64,000 nt of DNA from contig JALJCO010000083.1 of NCBI GenBank assembly GCA_023101725.1, positions 848,501-912,500 on the forward strand, given 5' to 3'. Positions within the stretch are counted from its first letter, which is position 1. Every line of letters begins with the position of its first letter. The notes under the pieces were generated by a model. It did not search any database, was not told the DNA's origin, and worked only from the letters and a program-made list of their open reading frames with translations. A program made the position numbers and the translations under genes. Below, piece after piece: positions 1 to 11,004 of the stretch. The stretch comes from Atherinomorus stipes (Eukaryota > Chordata > Actinopteri > Atheriniformes > Atherinidae).

Positions 1-401
1 TTTTCAGCCGTGCCAGTCTCATTTTTCCACTGCCAGACAAAAATACCAGCTGCTCCTGTCTCAGTCTGTCCACACACTAATAAAAAAATTACAGGAGGAT
101 GAGATCCATATTGTATGAGAGGGGAGGCAGACAGCACAGTGATGAGAGCTAACCGAAGGCAGCAGTTGGCTGTTAGGCTGTCACGATCAGGGCCGTAGAG
201 CTGGGATTCATTTACTACCATCCAAAAATGTATTAAGAATCACAGAGATACTGTCTTTCATGAATAATGGCACTTTTGGGGAGAAATTTGATGATTTGTT
301 AGTTACCACAAGTACCTGAGAAAAGGTAGAAACCTTCCTTCTGATGTTAACTTTATCCACCTGGTCTGTCAGACCTCAGTCATCTTCACTGGGATATTCG
401 G
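1..401. other. Unassigned non-coding sequence
   Basis: No coding frame, repeat end or RNA fold is recognised. The stretch ends where the hAT-like element beginning TAGGGATGGG starts. Confidence 0.5.
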
Positions 402-1085
402 TAGGGATGGGCATAACGATACCCTGGAGTCGATACTTCGATACCAGCCAGACAAAATATCGGAATCAATACTTTTTTTTTTTAGTATCGCGATACCACT
501 GTACAGATACAAAATATGCAATTTGTTTCCACTTGAGAGTTTTAGGGAATGAAATGATGTGAAAGCAGCCAGATTCTAGTTTCTGTGTCACATGATGGTG
601 GTACAGTATCAGTTGTCATGATGATGCCGCTACTGTTAGTGATGATGATGTTTAGGTATATTTCAGTACTTTAATGCAGGTTATTGCACATCATGTTTTG
701 GTAAATACAACAATCACGTGTGGAACAACAACGGCGTGCTACAGTATGGTGTATGTAAGAAGACAGAGGCACTATAGCAACAACACAGACCTGAGTCAAT
801 TATGTAAGGAATAATGCCTGTAACATGGAGCTTCAAACTGATGGAAAGAACAAGGGTCTGAAGTGTGATTGCTTTTTTTAATTCCTTTGCCCTGAGTGAA
901 GCCCAAAGTATCGGTATCTGCTTGAATTTTACTTTGTATCGGATTGGAAGGAAATTCAGTGTTTTTGCACATCACTGGCAGACTTTACAATCATGTGATT
1001 TTCTTTTAAGGGACAAAAAGTATTGGTATCGATATTAGTATTGATGAAAAAGTACCATAAATTACTGGTATCATATCGACAGGAA
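402..1085 (+). mobile_element. Non-autonomous hAT-like element, copy 1
   Basis: The left end reads TAGGGATGGGC and is followed by GATAC/TATCG-rich subterminal sequence; the right end has the complementary TATCGATATTAGTATTGATG pattern. The same sequence occurs inverted at 2867-3912, including the CTACTGTTAGTGATGATGATG block and the AATGCAGGTTATTGCACA block. This copy lacks the later insertion seen in copy 2, so it records the empty site. It has no transposase. The right terminus is decayed and no target-site duplication is visible. Assignment to hAT rests on the TAGGGATGGGC end and the duplication flanking copy 2. Confidence 0.65.
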
Positions 1086-2866
1086 ACGTACGTAGTACTT
1101 AGTATTACACTCGTCAATCAATCACTCTCATTGATCAGTCTTGCCTATTACCCATTGAACTGACCGTCAGTCACTCTTACTACGGTGGTAAAAGTGATTG
1201 ACGAGCCAATAGACAAATGAAAAATGTAACGAAACCAGAGATTATTGGATTTTTTTCTCAGCCCCATTACTGTCACAGCTGATGTATAAGAATATTTATA
1301 TACTTAAAGTTTGTAATGAATCATACTGTAGCATATGGAGTAGTTAATTTCATCTAATATTGCAAAAATTGTTGAAAGAGTTATCTTCTATGATTCCTTT
1401 AATTTAGGATCTTTTGTAGCTGTATATTTCACTTTAACTTTGCAAAAAACAAATGGTCTGTGTGTTGAAAACCTATTTGCATTCAATATTTTTTTTAGAA
1501 GTAATTTTTTTGCATCTATTCTATCTTCATACTTTTTAATAAGTTATTTGCTTATTTGATTGACAGTGCAAATTAATTAACATATTTAGCAACAGATGTA
1601 AACATGTCGGATTATAGCTAGCAAGCTAATATGGATTCATAGTCCGTAGGCAGGTGAAGAGGAGATACACAACACAAAAAACAACAAAATAAATTAAACT
1701 GCTTTATTTTCTGGTGTCACTTTGAGTCATATTACAGGACAACGCGATGCACTCACACTCTCCTCACCACTGTCTGTCTTCACTTGTGGTGAAACATCTG
1801 TCCTCCTTTGTTTTCACATAATGGTACACACCTGTACGCACACATGTGACTGGCTGCATGGTCTCCATACTGGTCAATCAAAACAAAGTTCCACAATCTC
1901 CTAAAAAAAAAAAAAAAAAAAAACTGGGAACCAGCACTTCTTATTCACTGTAAAGCACAGGCTCTCAGAGTCGGCTCTTCTGAACATGGCGCATCACTAT
2001 GGTAAACGTTTCAGCTTTGATAAATAAGAGGAAGTAGTCTTGTGAATGAAAACTGTTTTATGGAGCAAAATGAATTTGTGAATGGGCTGCCATCCAGAGG
2101 CAATGAAACGGGTATTCTCCTCAGACTCAAAAGCAAAGAAATAATAGTTTGGGGTCTAAAAAATGAATTAATCCCCAGCTGGTTGCAGATAAAAAAATCA
2201 GCATTCTGTTGACTTTTCTGTTCTGTTTTTGAACTAATGTGATGCTATAAAAAGTCTACATGTTGTCATGATTGCCAGCAGAGATTGACAGCTGATCTAA
2301 ATAAAGCAGACTCAAAGGTGTCTCCGTTCAGAAACCGAACATAACGTGAAAAATTTTCCCCCATGTTTCTCTCTATAAACTATTCATTGCAGGTTCTTTT
2401 AAGCCACTAGAAGCGTTGGTTGGCAGATTGGATTAATTTGTAAGAGATCCTAGTTCTATTTCATTTCAAGGTTTAACTCAGTTTGGATTTTTCTCTTTTT
2501 TTTTCTTTTTTTTTTTGTATTTTGTTGCCATGACTAGGGACCAGCTGAGGTTCCAGGTGAGTTGAGACAAAACTAGAGATGAAATTCACACCTGTGAGTG
2601 GAATAATAACGCAGCAGCACTCATGTCCTGCAAATATCACACCTCATCTCTGAAGAAAGATGTCATTTCCAAATCCATGTGTTCAATTTACAAATCTGAC
2701 AAGAATTAGAATAAATAAGGAATGGGGGTCCTTTCTGGATACATGCATCACATTCCTACAGTTTTTAAACAGATAATGCATCATTAGATTTTTAGAGCTG
2801 TTAGTAAATCTAACAAACAGTTAATAGGATTAGGTTTATGAACTGAGTTTCTCTGAGTGTTAGTGT
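1086..2866. other. Unassigned non-coding sequence with a poly-A run
   Basis: No gene is seen. An 11-bp exact inverted repeat (CTCGTCAATCA at 1110-1120 and its complement at 1195-1205) lies just right of the hAT copy. A run of 21 A occupies 1903-1923. A T-rich tract lies around 2490-2520. The rest is AT-rich and featureless. Confidence 0.5.
1903..1923. repeat. Poly-A tract (21 A)
   Basis: An uninterrupted A homopolymer. It could be the tail of an old retroposon, but no recognisable body precedes it and no flanking duplication was found. Confidence 0.85.
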
Positions 2867-3912
2867 TGGGGATGGGCGATACGAGTAGTTTATTGTACTT
2901 TTTCATTGATACTCATCTTCTTGTTCCTTAAAAGAAAAATCTCATGATTTAAAAGTTTGTATTAATATGTTGAATGCAAGGACAATATTAAAAAATGAGT
3001 AAAACATGAGAACAGAAGTACTGGCAAAAATGCTTTTAAAACCATAATAAATTATATTGGACAAAAATAAATTAAAAGACTTAAAAAAAACTTCTTTCAA
3101 TAAATTAACAGGGTAAGATAATTTAGATTTATTCAGTGGAAAATGTTCAAATATAAAATGTAATACTAAAATTATAAATTTACGAAAACATAGTGTGCAA
3201 TAACCTGCATTAAAGACACACAACAGAACTTTTAGCAGTTTTCTCAGTGCCCCCTATTGGCAGCTAAACTAGCATCCATCTTGTATCGTACCTGTACTGT
3301 GATTCACTCCAGCCAGTGAAAGACAGTCTTATCTTGGCTCCTAGTCTGTCCCTTCCTCTCTTTCTTTTCCTCTCTTTCTCCGGTAATATTTCCTTGCATT
3401 TCTTTATTGAATCCGACATGATGCACATTCAAAACACCCGCGGTGTTGAAAGCTGGTTTACATCCAGTTGTTAGTGAGTGACGCGGGGCTTCAACCAATA
3501 GTCGGCTGCAATGTCACGGTCGCGTCCTGGACGGGAATCTTACATAGTGCTGTTTCTGAGCCCCGGGACGCCTCTGGGCAGTGACGGCTTGAAAATGCGC
3601 AAAATGAATGTTGGTGTGCCATCAAAACGAGTCAGAAACGCAGATTTTTAAGGTCTAAAAGTTCTGTTTCCTTAAAGTACCGAAAAATAAGAAAACATCA
3701 TCACCACTAACAGTAGCAGCATCATCGTGACATCTAATAGGCTACCACCATCATGCGATACAGAAGCTAGAATCTGGCTGGTTTTGCACATAATTTCATT
3801 ACCTATACTCAAACAAATTGTATGTTTTGTGTCTGGATAGTCTCGATTCCTTAAAAATATCTAATCCGATATTTTGCCTGGCTAGTACCAAAGTATCAAA
3901 TCCACATCCTTA
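2867..3912 (-). mobile_element. Non-autonomous hAT-like element, copy 2, with internal insertion
   Basis: This is an inverted copy of the element at 402-1085. Its left end is TGGGGATGGGCGATAC and its right end, read in reverse, starts TAAGGATGTGG. The flanks are GTTAGTGT (2859-2866) and GTTATTGT (3913-3920), a 7-of-8 match consistent with the 8-bp target-site duplication of hAT elements. Without the 456-bp insert at 3216-3671 it is about 590 bp, close to copy 1. It encodes no transposase and must have been mobilised in trans. Confidence 0.75.
3216..3671. mobile_element. Insertion inside hAT copy 2, flanked by TTAAAG
   Basis: Copy 1 has the uninterrupted junction reading (in this orientation) CCTGCATTAAAGTAC. 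Here it is split, with TTAAAG repeated at 3210-3215 and 3672-3677. The insert ends share the inverted motif CAGAACTTTTAG (near 3222 and near 3655). A TTAA core duplication would fit piggyBac or Kolobok elements; a 6-bp TTAAAG duplication is equally compatible with what is seen. There is no coding capacity. The insert is more GC-rich (about 3480-3620) than its surroundings. Confidence 0.75.
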
Positions 3913-3920
3913 GTTATTGT

Positions 3921-5399
3921 TAGTTGCAGTTGCTTGCTTAATTATTGAGCACTCACAAAATTCTTTGAAATGCAAAATTTCCACCCTAAAGAAGACTTTT
4001 ATTGAGATGCTGAAGGGTCAAGTCTCAAAACTTGATTACTTTTTCCCACAACAATGTAAATCCTACAGTTAATGCTCAGAACTGAAAGTTTCTCCTCTTT
4101 TTTATATTAAAAGCTAACCTCAAATTATCAAGTACTGATATTTTTGTCTGATTTTCAGGTTAATGACATGTTTTTTCACGTGTGCGCTGTCTCTATGCTG
4201 GCTCACCCGAGTGCGTGCGCACGTGTTTGCATGTGAGGAGGAACGACACTGTGGTAACGAAGAACAGCTCTGACATGCTGTCATGCAAATCTGATCAATA
4301 CCATCAGACTATTCAGATTTTAATAAAAGATCTTAGGGGAGAGAGAAGCTGAAATGATGTCTGCTGTGACTTGGTCCTGTGTAGTAAACAAAATCAAAAT
4401 TAATTAACTTGACTTTCTGGAGAAATACTGATGCATCTAGTCTTTATCAGCTGCATCATGTCAGCTGGTCACTTTGGAAAGAAATTTTCAGACTTTCTTG
4501 CAGCTTCTGTCATGAAATGCTGATGACCCTGCTTTGATTGTTTTGTGTGGAAAAACAGACTTTTTCTGCATTTGTGGCATTTTTAATTATTATTTTTTTC
4601 TGTTTGTCTGTTTTAACAAGCAGTGGCTACTGGTGTCTCTTTTGTTTACATTTCCTTTGTTTCACAGTAAAATTTGTCTATAACAAACTCACCAGTTTCA
4701 CACAGTCCAACAGAATAATTTTGTTTTTTCTTGTTAAGAACTCCAGTTTCTCTAAAGAAGGTTTATTTATTTTAAATCCTAATTGGATGCTTGTTTAGAG
4801 CCTAGTTAGCCTAAAAGATCTCAAATTTGGAACAAGGACAGAGGTTAGGCAGATGATGGCTGATCTGCACTGCAGCCATTAAATGGTTTACAATCTGAAC
4901 CTTTGAATAATTATAAAAACTGCAACCATTTAATAGTTGTTAGTGATAAAAAAAAAAATGTTGAACTTATTCAAAAACATTTCATCTCAACTTCACAGTA
5001 TTTATTCCTTAACCTCTCCTCCTACATATCTGGCCTAACAGTGAGCCTTACTGAGGCTCTAACATGGCCACATGGTGTTAACTTGTGTCTCCGCAAGAGA
5101 ATGTAACATGAGCAGCATGTTAGTTGAGCTGCTCTTCTTTGTTGTGTATAGTTTTAGAAAATTAGCTTTTGTTGGAGATTTTCTTTTATGAAACTTTTCA
5201 TGTAAAATTGCATGATTATCACATGCAGGTTAAAAAAAACAGCATAATAGCTGCTGACAAGCATAAAGTCTGGTATATAAACATGTTCTAAAGGAAGATT
5301 GCACGATTCATAGATGTAACATTTGCTACTTGTTGCAGGTCAAAAACATTTCTAAACATTGTTAAACATTTCAAAAAGAGTAAAAAAAGTCTGTAAATT
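3921..5399. other. Unassigned non-coding sequence
   Basis: AT-rich sequence with no recognisable gene, RNA fold or complete repeat. A short GT/GC-alternating stretch is present around 4180-4230. Confidence 0.5.
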
Positions 5400-6107
5400 A
5401 TATCTATAAAAATTGATTTGTCCCTTCTTATGGGGGAAACCAGGGGGCACCCCCGGGGGCAGTACCCAAAGGAAAGTCCAGAAAAGTGCTTAAAAATTGT
5501 AGTTCTTTCTTCATCCACTAGGGGCTGGCTCCAAAACAGAGCAAATCCCCACAGACTCGCATGTTAAAAAGGCCAACTTCACAGCAGAAATAAACAGCCT
5601 GGTTCAAAGTCATTTTAGGTTTGATAGGTCAAGTTTACCTTCATGTCAACTGTGAGGGGGTGATTTTTTTTTTAGAACTCATCCATTTATATGTTATTTA
5701 ATCTTGATATTACAAATAATTAGGGGCGTGTCCTATTGATTGACATGCGGCAGACGGAAACCCAGCCTGCCGGCCGATGGCTGTCACTTAGCACCTTGTT
5801 TGCTCTCGGTGAGGTCTCAGTCTGCAGCAGAGTAGCAAAATAGTGGTTTTTAGCCAGCCTACAGCAAGTCCAAACATGCCTTACCTTTAGCCCGCTGCTT
5901 AGGAGGCTAATCTCTGTTAGCTCCTGTTAGTTTCAAGTTAGCTCAATAAGCATTTAGCCCAGAGTACATTTACTGTCAATCATTTGCCCCGAGGCCACAC
6001 CATGATTTGCCCATTTTAGTATTTTCTGGGAGTGATGACACAAGCGACACAGCAAGATGGAAATGGTGGGACACGCCCAACTGGCTTCACTTTCAGCTCT
6101 TCAGACG
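5400..6107. repeat. Unclassified dispersed repeat, copy 1
   Basis: The segment from about 5798 to 6107 is repeated at 14776-15081, in the same orientation. Shared blocks include GAGGTCTCAGTCTG, AACAGCAAGTCCAA-like text, CATTTAGCCCAGAGTAC and the CAACTGG-TTCACTTT end. The left part (CACTAGGGGCTGGCTCCAAAAC through the GGGCGTG stretch near 5705) resembles text I associate with teleost dispersed repeats, but I cannot name the family. No coding frame or terminal repeat was found. Confidence 0.65.
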
Positions 6108-6227
6108 TGATTGGATATTGATATTCGTCTGTTTTCTTTTCAGTCTTTGGGAGAAGCAGGAACTATTTAGATTTCGTGAATCATATGTTGCAGTGAGAAG
6201 CCTAGAGACACAAATGAACTACAAATG

Positions 6228-6362
6228 GTCAGTCAGTCAGTCATTTTCTATACCGCTTATCCAATTCAGGGTCGCAGGGGTTACTGGAGTCTATTCCAGC
6301 TATTATCAGGCGAGAGGCAGGGTACCACCTGGACAGGTCGCCAGTCTGTCGCAGGGCCAAAC
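6228..6362 (-). mobile_element. LINE 3'-tail-like fragment (probably RTE type)
   Basis: It starts with a (TCAG)n run, then CTATACCGCTTATCC, GGGTCGCAGGGG, and ends near GTCGCCAGTCTGTCGCAGGGC. This block is a very common teleost repeat that I associate with 5'-truncated non-LTR retrotransposon ends. The short tandem repeat at its left edge fits the 3' end of an antisense copy. Family assignment is from memory of the pattern. Confidence 0.55.
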
Positions 6363-6379
6363 TGCAAATGGATTATACT

Positions 6380-6380
6380 G

Positions 6381-6437
<57 letters not shown>

Positions 6438-6457
6438 CGTGTGTGTATGTGTGTGTA
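6380..6457. repeat. Compound (TA)n(GT)n microsatellite
   Basis: About 35 bp of alternating TA runs directly into about 40 bp of GT with a few interruptions. It sits a few bases beyond the LINE tail. Open frames crossing it are an artefact of the repeat. Confidence 0.95.
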
Positions 6458-7741
6458 TTTGTCTTCTGAAACAGGATAAATTGATGATGAAATTACAAAG
6501 GAAAAAAAACCTGATTGCAGCAATGAAACAAGAAGTATTTCAAACTAAGCATTGCATATCTGATATTATTTCACATATTTTCAATGCACAGAACAGCAGT
6601 TCAGAAAGGTTAACATGAAAAACTGCTTCAGATCTTATTGGATTTATAATTTAAGTATAAAAGCACAGACCTTCAAAAAGCAGCTCAGTTCCCCCACATG
6701 CCCCTATCTTGCAATGATATAGAATCTTTCATGGATGGATGGATTTCCTTTGTGGAGGTAATGAACATGACATTCCTTTTATGGCAGTCATACTTGTGTA
6801 TGTAAATGCGAATGACCAGAATATATCTGCACCATGAAAGTGTCAGGCTGGATAAACAAAGAGAAATTTGCTTCTGTAAAGCCTGGAATTTTCTAAACCT
6901 GGCAACCCAATAACAAAGACTATGAAAAGTTTTTTCAACCATGTAGATCTGAAATATATTGCAGCACAGTGGATCATCTAATATTTAATCCATCCTCACA
7001 GCTAGTTTTGCCTAATTTAGTTCACTGCAGAAGTAATGAGGAAACCTAGAAAGACGACTTACAAAATTATTCAAATTCTGCCAACCTGCAAGTTAGGGAT
7101 CTATTGTCATATAGATCCACTCAGAACGGCCACTAAATGCTAAAGCAGTGACCCTATCTGGTTTGGGCTCATTTAACAAAGAATACCCTCAAGGGAGCTA
7201 ATTAAAGACCAATCAGGTGCAGTCTTATGATTTATAATTGCCTCCCAGGGGTCTTAGGGCTATGGACTTAAGGAGAGAGAAGGAAATAATATGGGATTTA
7301 CACAATGTACTGTGAAAGAAAAAGAAAGATTAAAAATGTTCTGCAAGGAACATTTGCAGCTGAACCGTAGCAGAAGCAGTTTAAATGTGAGAATTGGGAA
7401 CTATTCAATGGTACCAACTGATTGCAATACATTAACTGCAGTATCTTCAGTAAAGCTTGATGAAATTTAGATAATATCTATGCAGATATAGAGGATACAC
7501 AACTAGGATTTTCAATCTTAAAAACAGATTTTTCAAAAGAACCATTTTAATGAAACAGAATAAATTACTTTGATGATTTATTAATTGAGGGAGAAAATCC
7601 AGAGATGCAAACCCATCAGTAGCAAAAATATGTAACCTTTGCTTCCCATGTCTGATGTGAGCCTCTTGTGCATTATTATCTGCATAGCAGTGAGAATCCA
7701 AGGTCAACAGGTCTGGCTTGAATACGGTCTGTCAAGTCATG
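6458..7741. other. Unassigned non-coding sequence
   Basis: No gene or complete repeat is recognised. It includes a short GGAT run (around 6733). Texture is ordinary AT-rich intergenic DNA. Confidence 0.5.
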
Positions 7742-8621
7742 CAGGGGTGGGCAACTCCGGTCCTCAATCGGCATCTCGCAAGTAGTTCTTTCCCTGACAC
7801 TCCTGACTCCAATCAATAGGTATTTCAGTCACAAGAGCTGTGTCTCATGTTGTAGTCTGCACACTGCAAAGTACGGATTTGTTGGCTGCATATGCCACAG
7901 GGGTGTGCCAAGTACTGTCCCATTCAAAAATGTCTGAAGGAGCTTCCGAATCCACCCTACAAACCCACATTCCATTTGGCCTGAAATGAAGGATACTGGC
8001 GATATATCCTTCTGGGCCTAACCCATCCCAGAATTCATTGCGCACAAGATGGGAGGCAATAAGCAGCAGAGCTATGAGTGTAACATATAGATATACTTGC
8101 AGAGTTAAATGAAGTGTTTAACGGTTAGAAACAACAGATAGCGTCTGTGGAAAATTTGGAAATATGGGGGCAAGCTTAGAAAAAGAGATTTTGCCTCAGA
8201 AAAAAGCATTTGTTTGACATTATTCAGGTGTTAATGACCTGTTACAGGGCTGTTAACGTTCAGGTAACGACAGATAGATGAAAAGGAAAAAAAATGCCCG
8301 GTTCCAGTTTAGTTTGCACAACGTATCTGAAAGAATAAGTAGAACGAATCCCTTCGTTAGATATCTGTGGAGTCTGCAGTTGCTATGCAACGGGACTGGA
8401 GCACAATGGGAAATTCTTGTTGGCTAGGATGTCCCATTTCAGCAGCCTACTGCTTCAGAAGGTTTCTTCGGAAGTGCGTGCACTACGTAGCACACTCTGA
8501 AGCCTACGTAGCCTGCACGCTATGCAGTATGCAGACTGCAACATGAGACACAGCTATAGTGTGTTGCCACAGGGAAACTCCTAATACCTGCAGGATGCTG
8601 GCCCAGAGTTGCCCATCCGTG
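7742..8621. mobile_element. hAT MITE of the CAGGGGTGGGCAACTC type, interrupted
   Basis: The left end CAGGGGTGGGCAACTCCGG and the right end (reverse complement CACGGATGGGCAACTCTGGG) form a recognisable terminal inverted repeat. The following blocks, CATCTCGCAAGTAGTT on the left and CATCCTGCAGGTATTA on the right, also match. An intact element of this type is about 0.2 kb; here it is split by a second element at 7836-8555. No convincing 8-bp duplication remains at the outer flanks. Confidence 0.65.
7836..8555. mobile_element. TIR element nested in the hAT MITE
   Basis: A 25-bp terminal inverted repeat (7836-7860 and 8531-8555) matches at 24 of 25 positions. It starts AGCTGTGTCTCATGTTG on the left and ends CAACATGAGACACAGCT on the right. 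Weaker symmetry continues for about 15 bp inward (GCACACTGCA and TGCAGTATGC). It is 720 bp and has no transposase frame. No duplication is obvious, so the superfamily is open. The good TIR match implies it is younger than the element it interrupts. Confidence 0.75.
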
Positions 8622-8766
8622 GCCCAGTGAATCCTGATGTCTGCTGTATTCTACAGCCACCGGTACTCTTACCTGCTGGTCGGCCTATAAGCCAGATAGT
8701 GGTGGATGTGTCGGCTACATAATTGTGTGATGGCAGCATGTCTTGCTTGAATTTTAATAAATAACT

Positions 8767-9751
8767 AGAGAAGCACTCTTAGAGTGCAGACCTCCACCAA
8801 GCAGCTCGACTTCCTTATTTTGTGTGTTCTGGATCATGGTATCAGGAATGTTCTATGGATCTAGATCAACATTCGAAATATTACGGAACTCATTGGGATC
8901 CTTTCTTATAATTTTTTTTACCAAACACTCGGGCCATTTGTATGGAGATATATGGAAACATTCCAAAAATTTGGCCTGTGAGGGTGATGTTGATGTAAGA
9001 CTGTTCAGGCGTTGGTAAGGAGCTTTGATGTTTACCATGGGGTGTCGGTCAGAACACACAGGATTTCACACTGGTTGATAAACACAGAAATACAAAACCA
9101 TGAGGAACATTTGTTATGCAAATAAACACACTCAAGGTATTAATTATTACTAATAAATCCCGTCCAGTTAGGACTAAACATGCATATGTGTTCAAGGCTA
9201 ATAGTTACAGTAACTGGCATGTAGCAGGTCAGCTAGCTTAATAGCATAAAAAGGCATGTGGTGAATGGAGGAACATTTCTGAACAAGCAAATCAGCTAAA
9301 TAACATTAAAGGCTAAATAAACATCCTGTTCAGCAAGTTACTGACAGTTCTTCACAGACTTACACAGTTCACCATATTCAAATGGCTAGAAGTCTGTCCA
9401 ATAGTCTTCTCTCCTCGTACTCACTGCTGTTCATAAGTTTCATTTCTGCATCCTGACATCATGTGCTCAGTCCTGCAGCTGCACACTTCTGCCACAAGGG
9501 TGGCACTCATGCCAACAACTTTCCAACATGGTCGATCTCACAATGATAAAGAATCCTTCAAAACATTCCTGGATCCAGAAGGTGATCCGGATCACCACCA
9601 AAATTTAATGGGTTCGTCCTTGGGTTGAGGCACACGGCTGGTGAAAATTTCAGGTCAACTCGTCCAGTACTTTTTCCATAAAGTTGCTGACAGACAGACG
9701 GATGGACAGACAAACCAACGCTACTGAAAACATTACCTCCTTGGCGGAGGT
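8767..9751. mobile_element. Unclassified 985-bp element with GGCGGAGG hairpin end
   Basis: It is flanked by AATAACT on both sides (8760-8766 and 9752-9758). The left end contains the palindrome GCACTCTTAGAGTGC followed by CAGACCTCCACCAAG. The right end closes with ACCTCC-TTGGC-GGAGGT, a perfect 6-bp-stem hairpin. The block GATCCGGATCACCACCAAAATTTAAT near 9585 and the GACAGACAGACGGATGGACAGACAAACC stretch near 9690 are typical of a common teleost repeat. No protein is encoded. RTE-dependent retroposon is my best guess. Confidence 0.6.
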
Positions 9752-9758
9752 AATAACT

Positions 9759-10327
9759 CAACATAGAAACAAAGGACGAGATGGTCACGCAGCAATTTGT
9801 GTTTCTTCTTGACATGTTGCCTCAAACAGCAAAAAATCCCATTTATCTAAATATGGCGCCATCCCTGCAAAGTGTGGAGGTAAAGATTCTTTTTACTCAA
9901 TATATTACAGTGTCTGAAGCTCCACCTTTTATGATTTGATCGTACTGTAAGATTGGGACCCCGATAGAAAGGGAAGATGGACTGGATCGGATATTCTGGT
10001 ACCCTTCACATAATTGCGTGATTAATTGTGTAACAGCTTGTACCATCATGTCCTGTACCCATTCAGACCCATCAGCGGATATGGAGTTCAAGGCAAGGGA
10101 AGTTTATTTGTGTGGCAAAATGCATCTACAAGAAAAAAGTGCTTTTCTATTAAAACTATGTAAATGCATCTGAGAACAGGAAGCATATGTGAAACTGGCA
10201 AACTTTGCAAAGTTATTCAGTCAACAAATATTATTGTGTCATGGTCAAACTTGTAATCAAGCACTCATTTGCTGATAACAAGATGCTTTCTTTAAAAACT
10301 TGTTACATCCTGGCTGGGTTTGAATAA
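9759..10327. other. Unassigned non-coding sequence
   Basis: No gene, RNA or repeat end is recognised between the GGCGGAGG element and the hAT element. Confidence 0.5.
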
Positions 10328-10335
10328 CTTCAAAC

Positions 10336-10921
10336 TAGGGATGCACGATATATTCACCCCCTATCAGTATCAGCATTTATCGGCCTTAAAACTAAGTTTC
10401 GGACATCGGCCACCCCACCAATATTTAACCGATATTTAACCAATCAGCCCACTGTTTCTAAAGTCTAAAATAAACAAAAAAAATTATTTTTTACAGACTT
10501 TAAAACTTCTAAAGACTGGGGTGGGAAAAATATTGATACACACAAATATTGCAATATTTCCATATGCTGATATCATATTGACATTTAAAAATGTGGTATT
10601 GATCTTTTTTACAAACGAAATCTCGCCGCATCGTTCTGTTACGAAATCTCGCTAGATTTTGTAAGTAAAATAGATTTATACTGCGTGTTTAAATATAGAT
10701 TTGATATTGGCATATGAAAATATTGCGATATTTCAGTGTATTGATATTTTTTCCACCTCTATTTTTCAAAGTGTTGGAAATGGATAACAAAATGACTCTT
10801 TGCAATGACTGCTTATTTTTTTCAGCTTTAATATCGGTATCAATATTGGTTTTCGCCCACATGAGTTTTAAAATATTGGCATATCGGATATCTGCCAAAA
10901 TTCCAAAATTGTGCATCCCTA
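10336..10921. mobile_element. Non-autonomous hAT element with perfect 8-bp TSD
   Basis: The ends are TAGGGATGCACGATA and TTGTGCATCCCTA. They are flanked by identical 8-bp CTTCAAAC at 10328-10335 and 10922-10929. Terminal inverted repeats of TAGGGATGCA type plus an 8-bp duplication are diagnostic of hAT. Length is 586 bp with no transposase. Internal text is rich in GATATCGG-type motifs. It contains a second inverted-repeat element at 10517-10757. Confidence 0.92.
10517..10757. mobile_element. Nested GGGGTGGGAAAAATATTGATAC element
   Basis: The left end GGGGTGGGAAAAATATTGATAC is the approximate inverted complement of the right end GTATTGATATTTTTTCCACCTC. Related copies lie at 41824-42060 (well preserved) and, much decayed, at 37196-37350. 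It sits inside the hAT element. No duplication could be identified. Confidence 0.7.
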
Positions 10922-11004
10922 CTTCAAACACAACTTGTTCAATGTGAAATCAAATCTACTTGCTTAAATTTTGGTAAGCGGTTCATAGCCATGCACTTTA
11001 TTGT

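Noticed and set aside
6007..6618. 203-codon frame as a gene
   Set aside because: It runs from an unclassified repeat through a LINE tail and a TA/GT microsatellite, whose translation is IYIYIY and CVCVCV.
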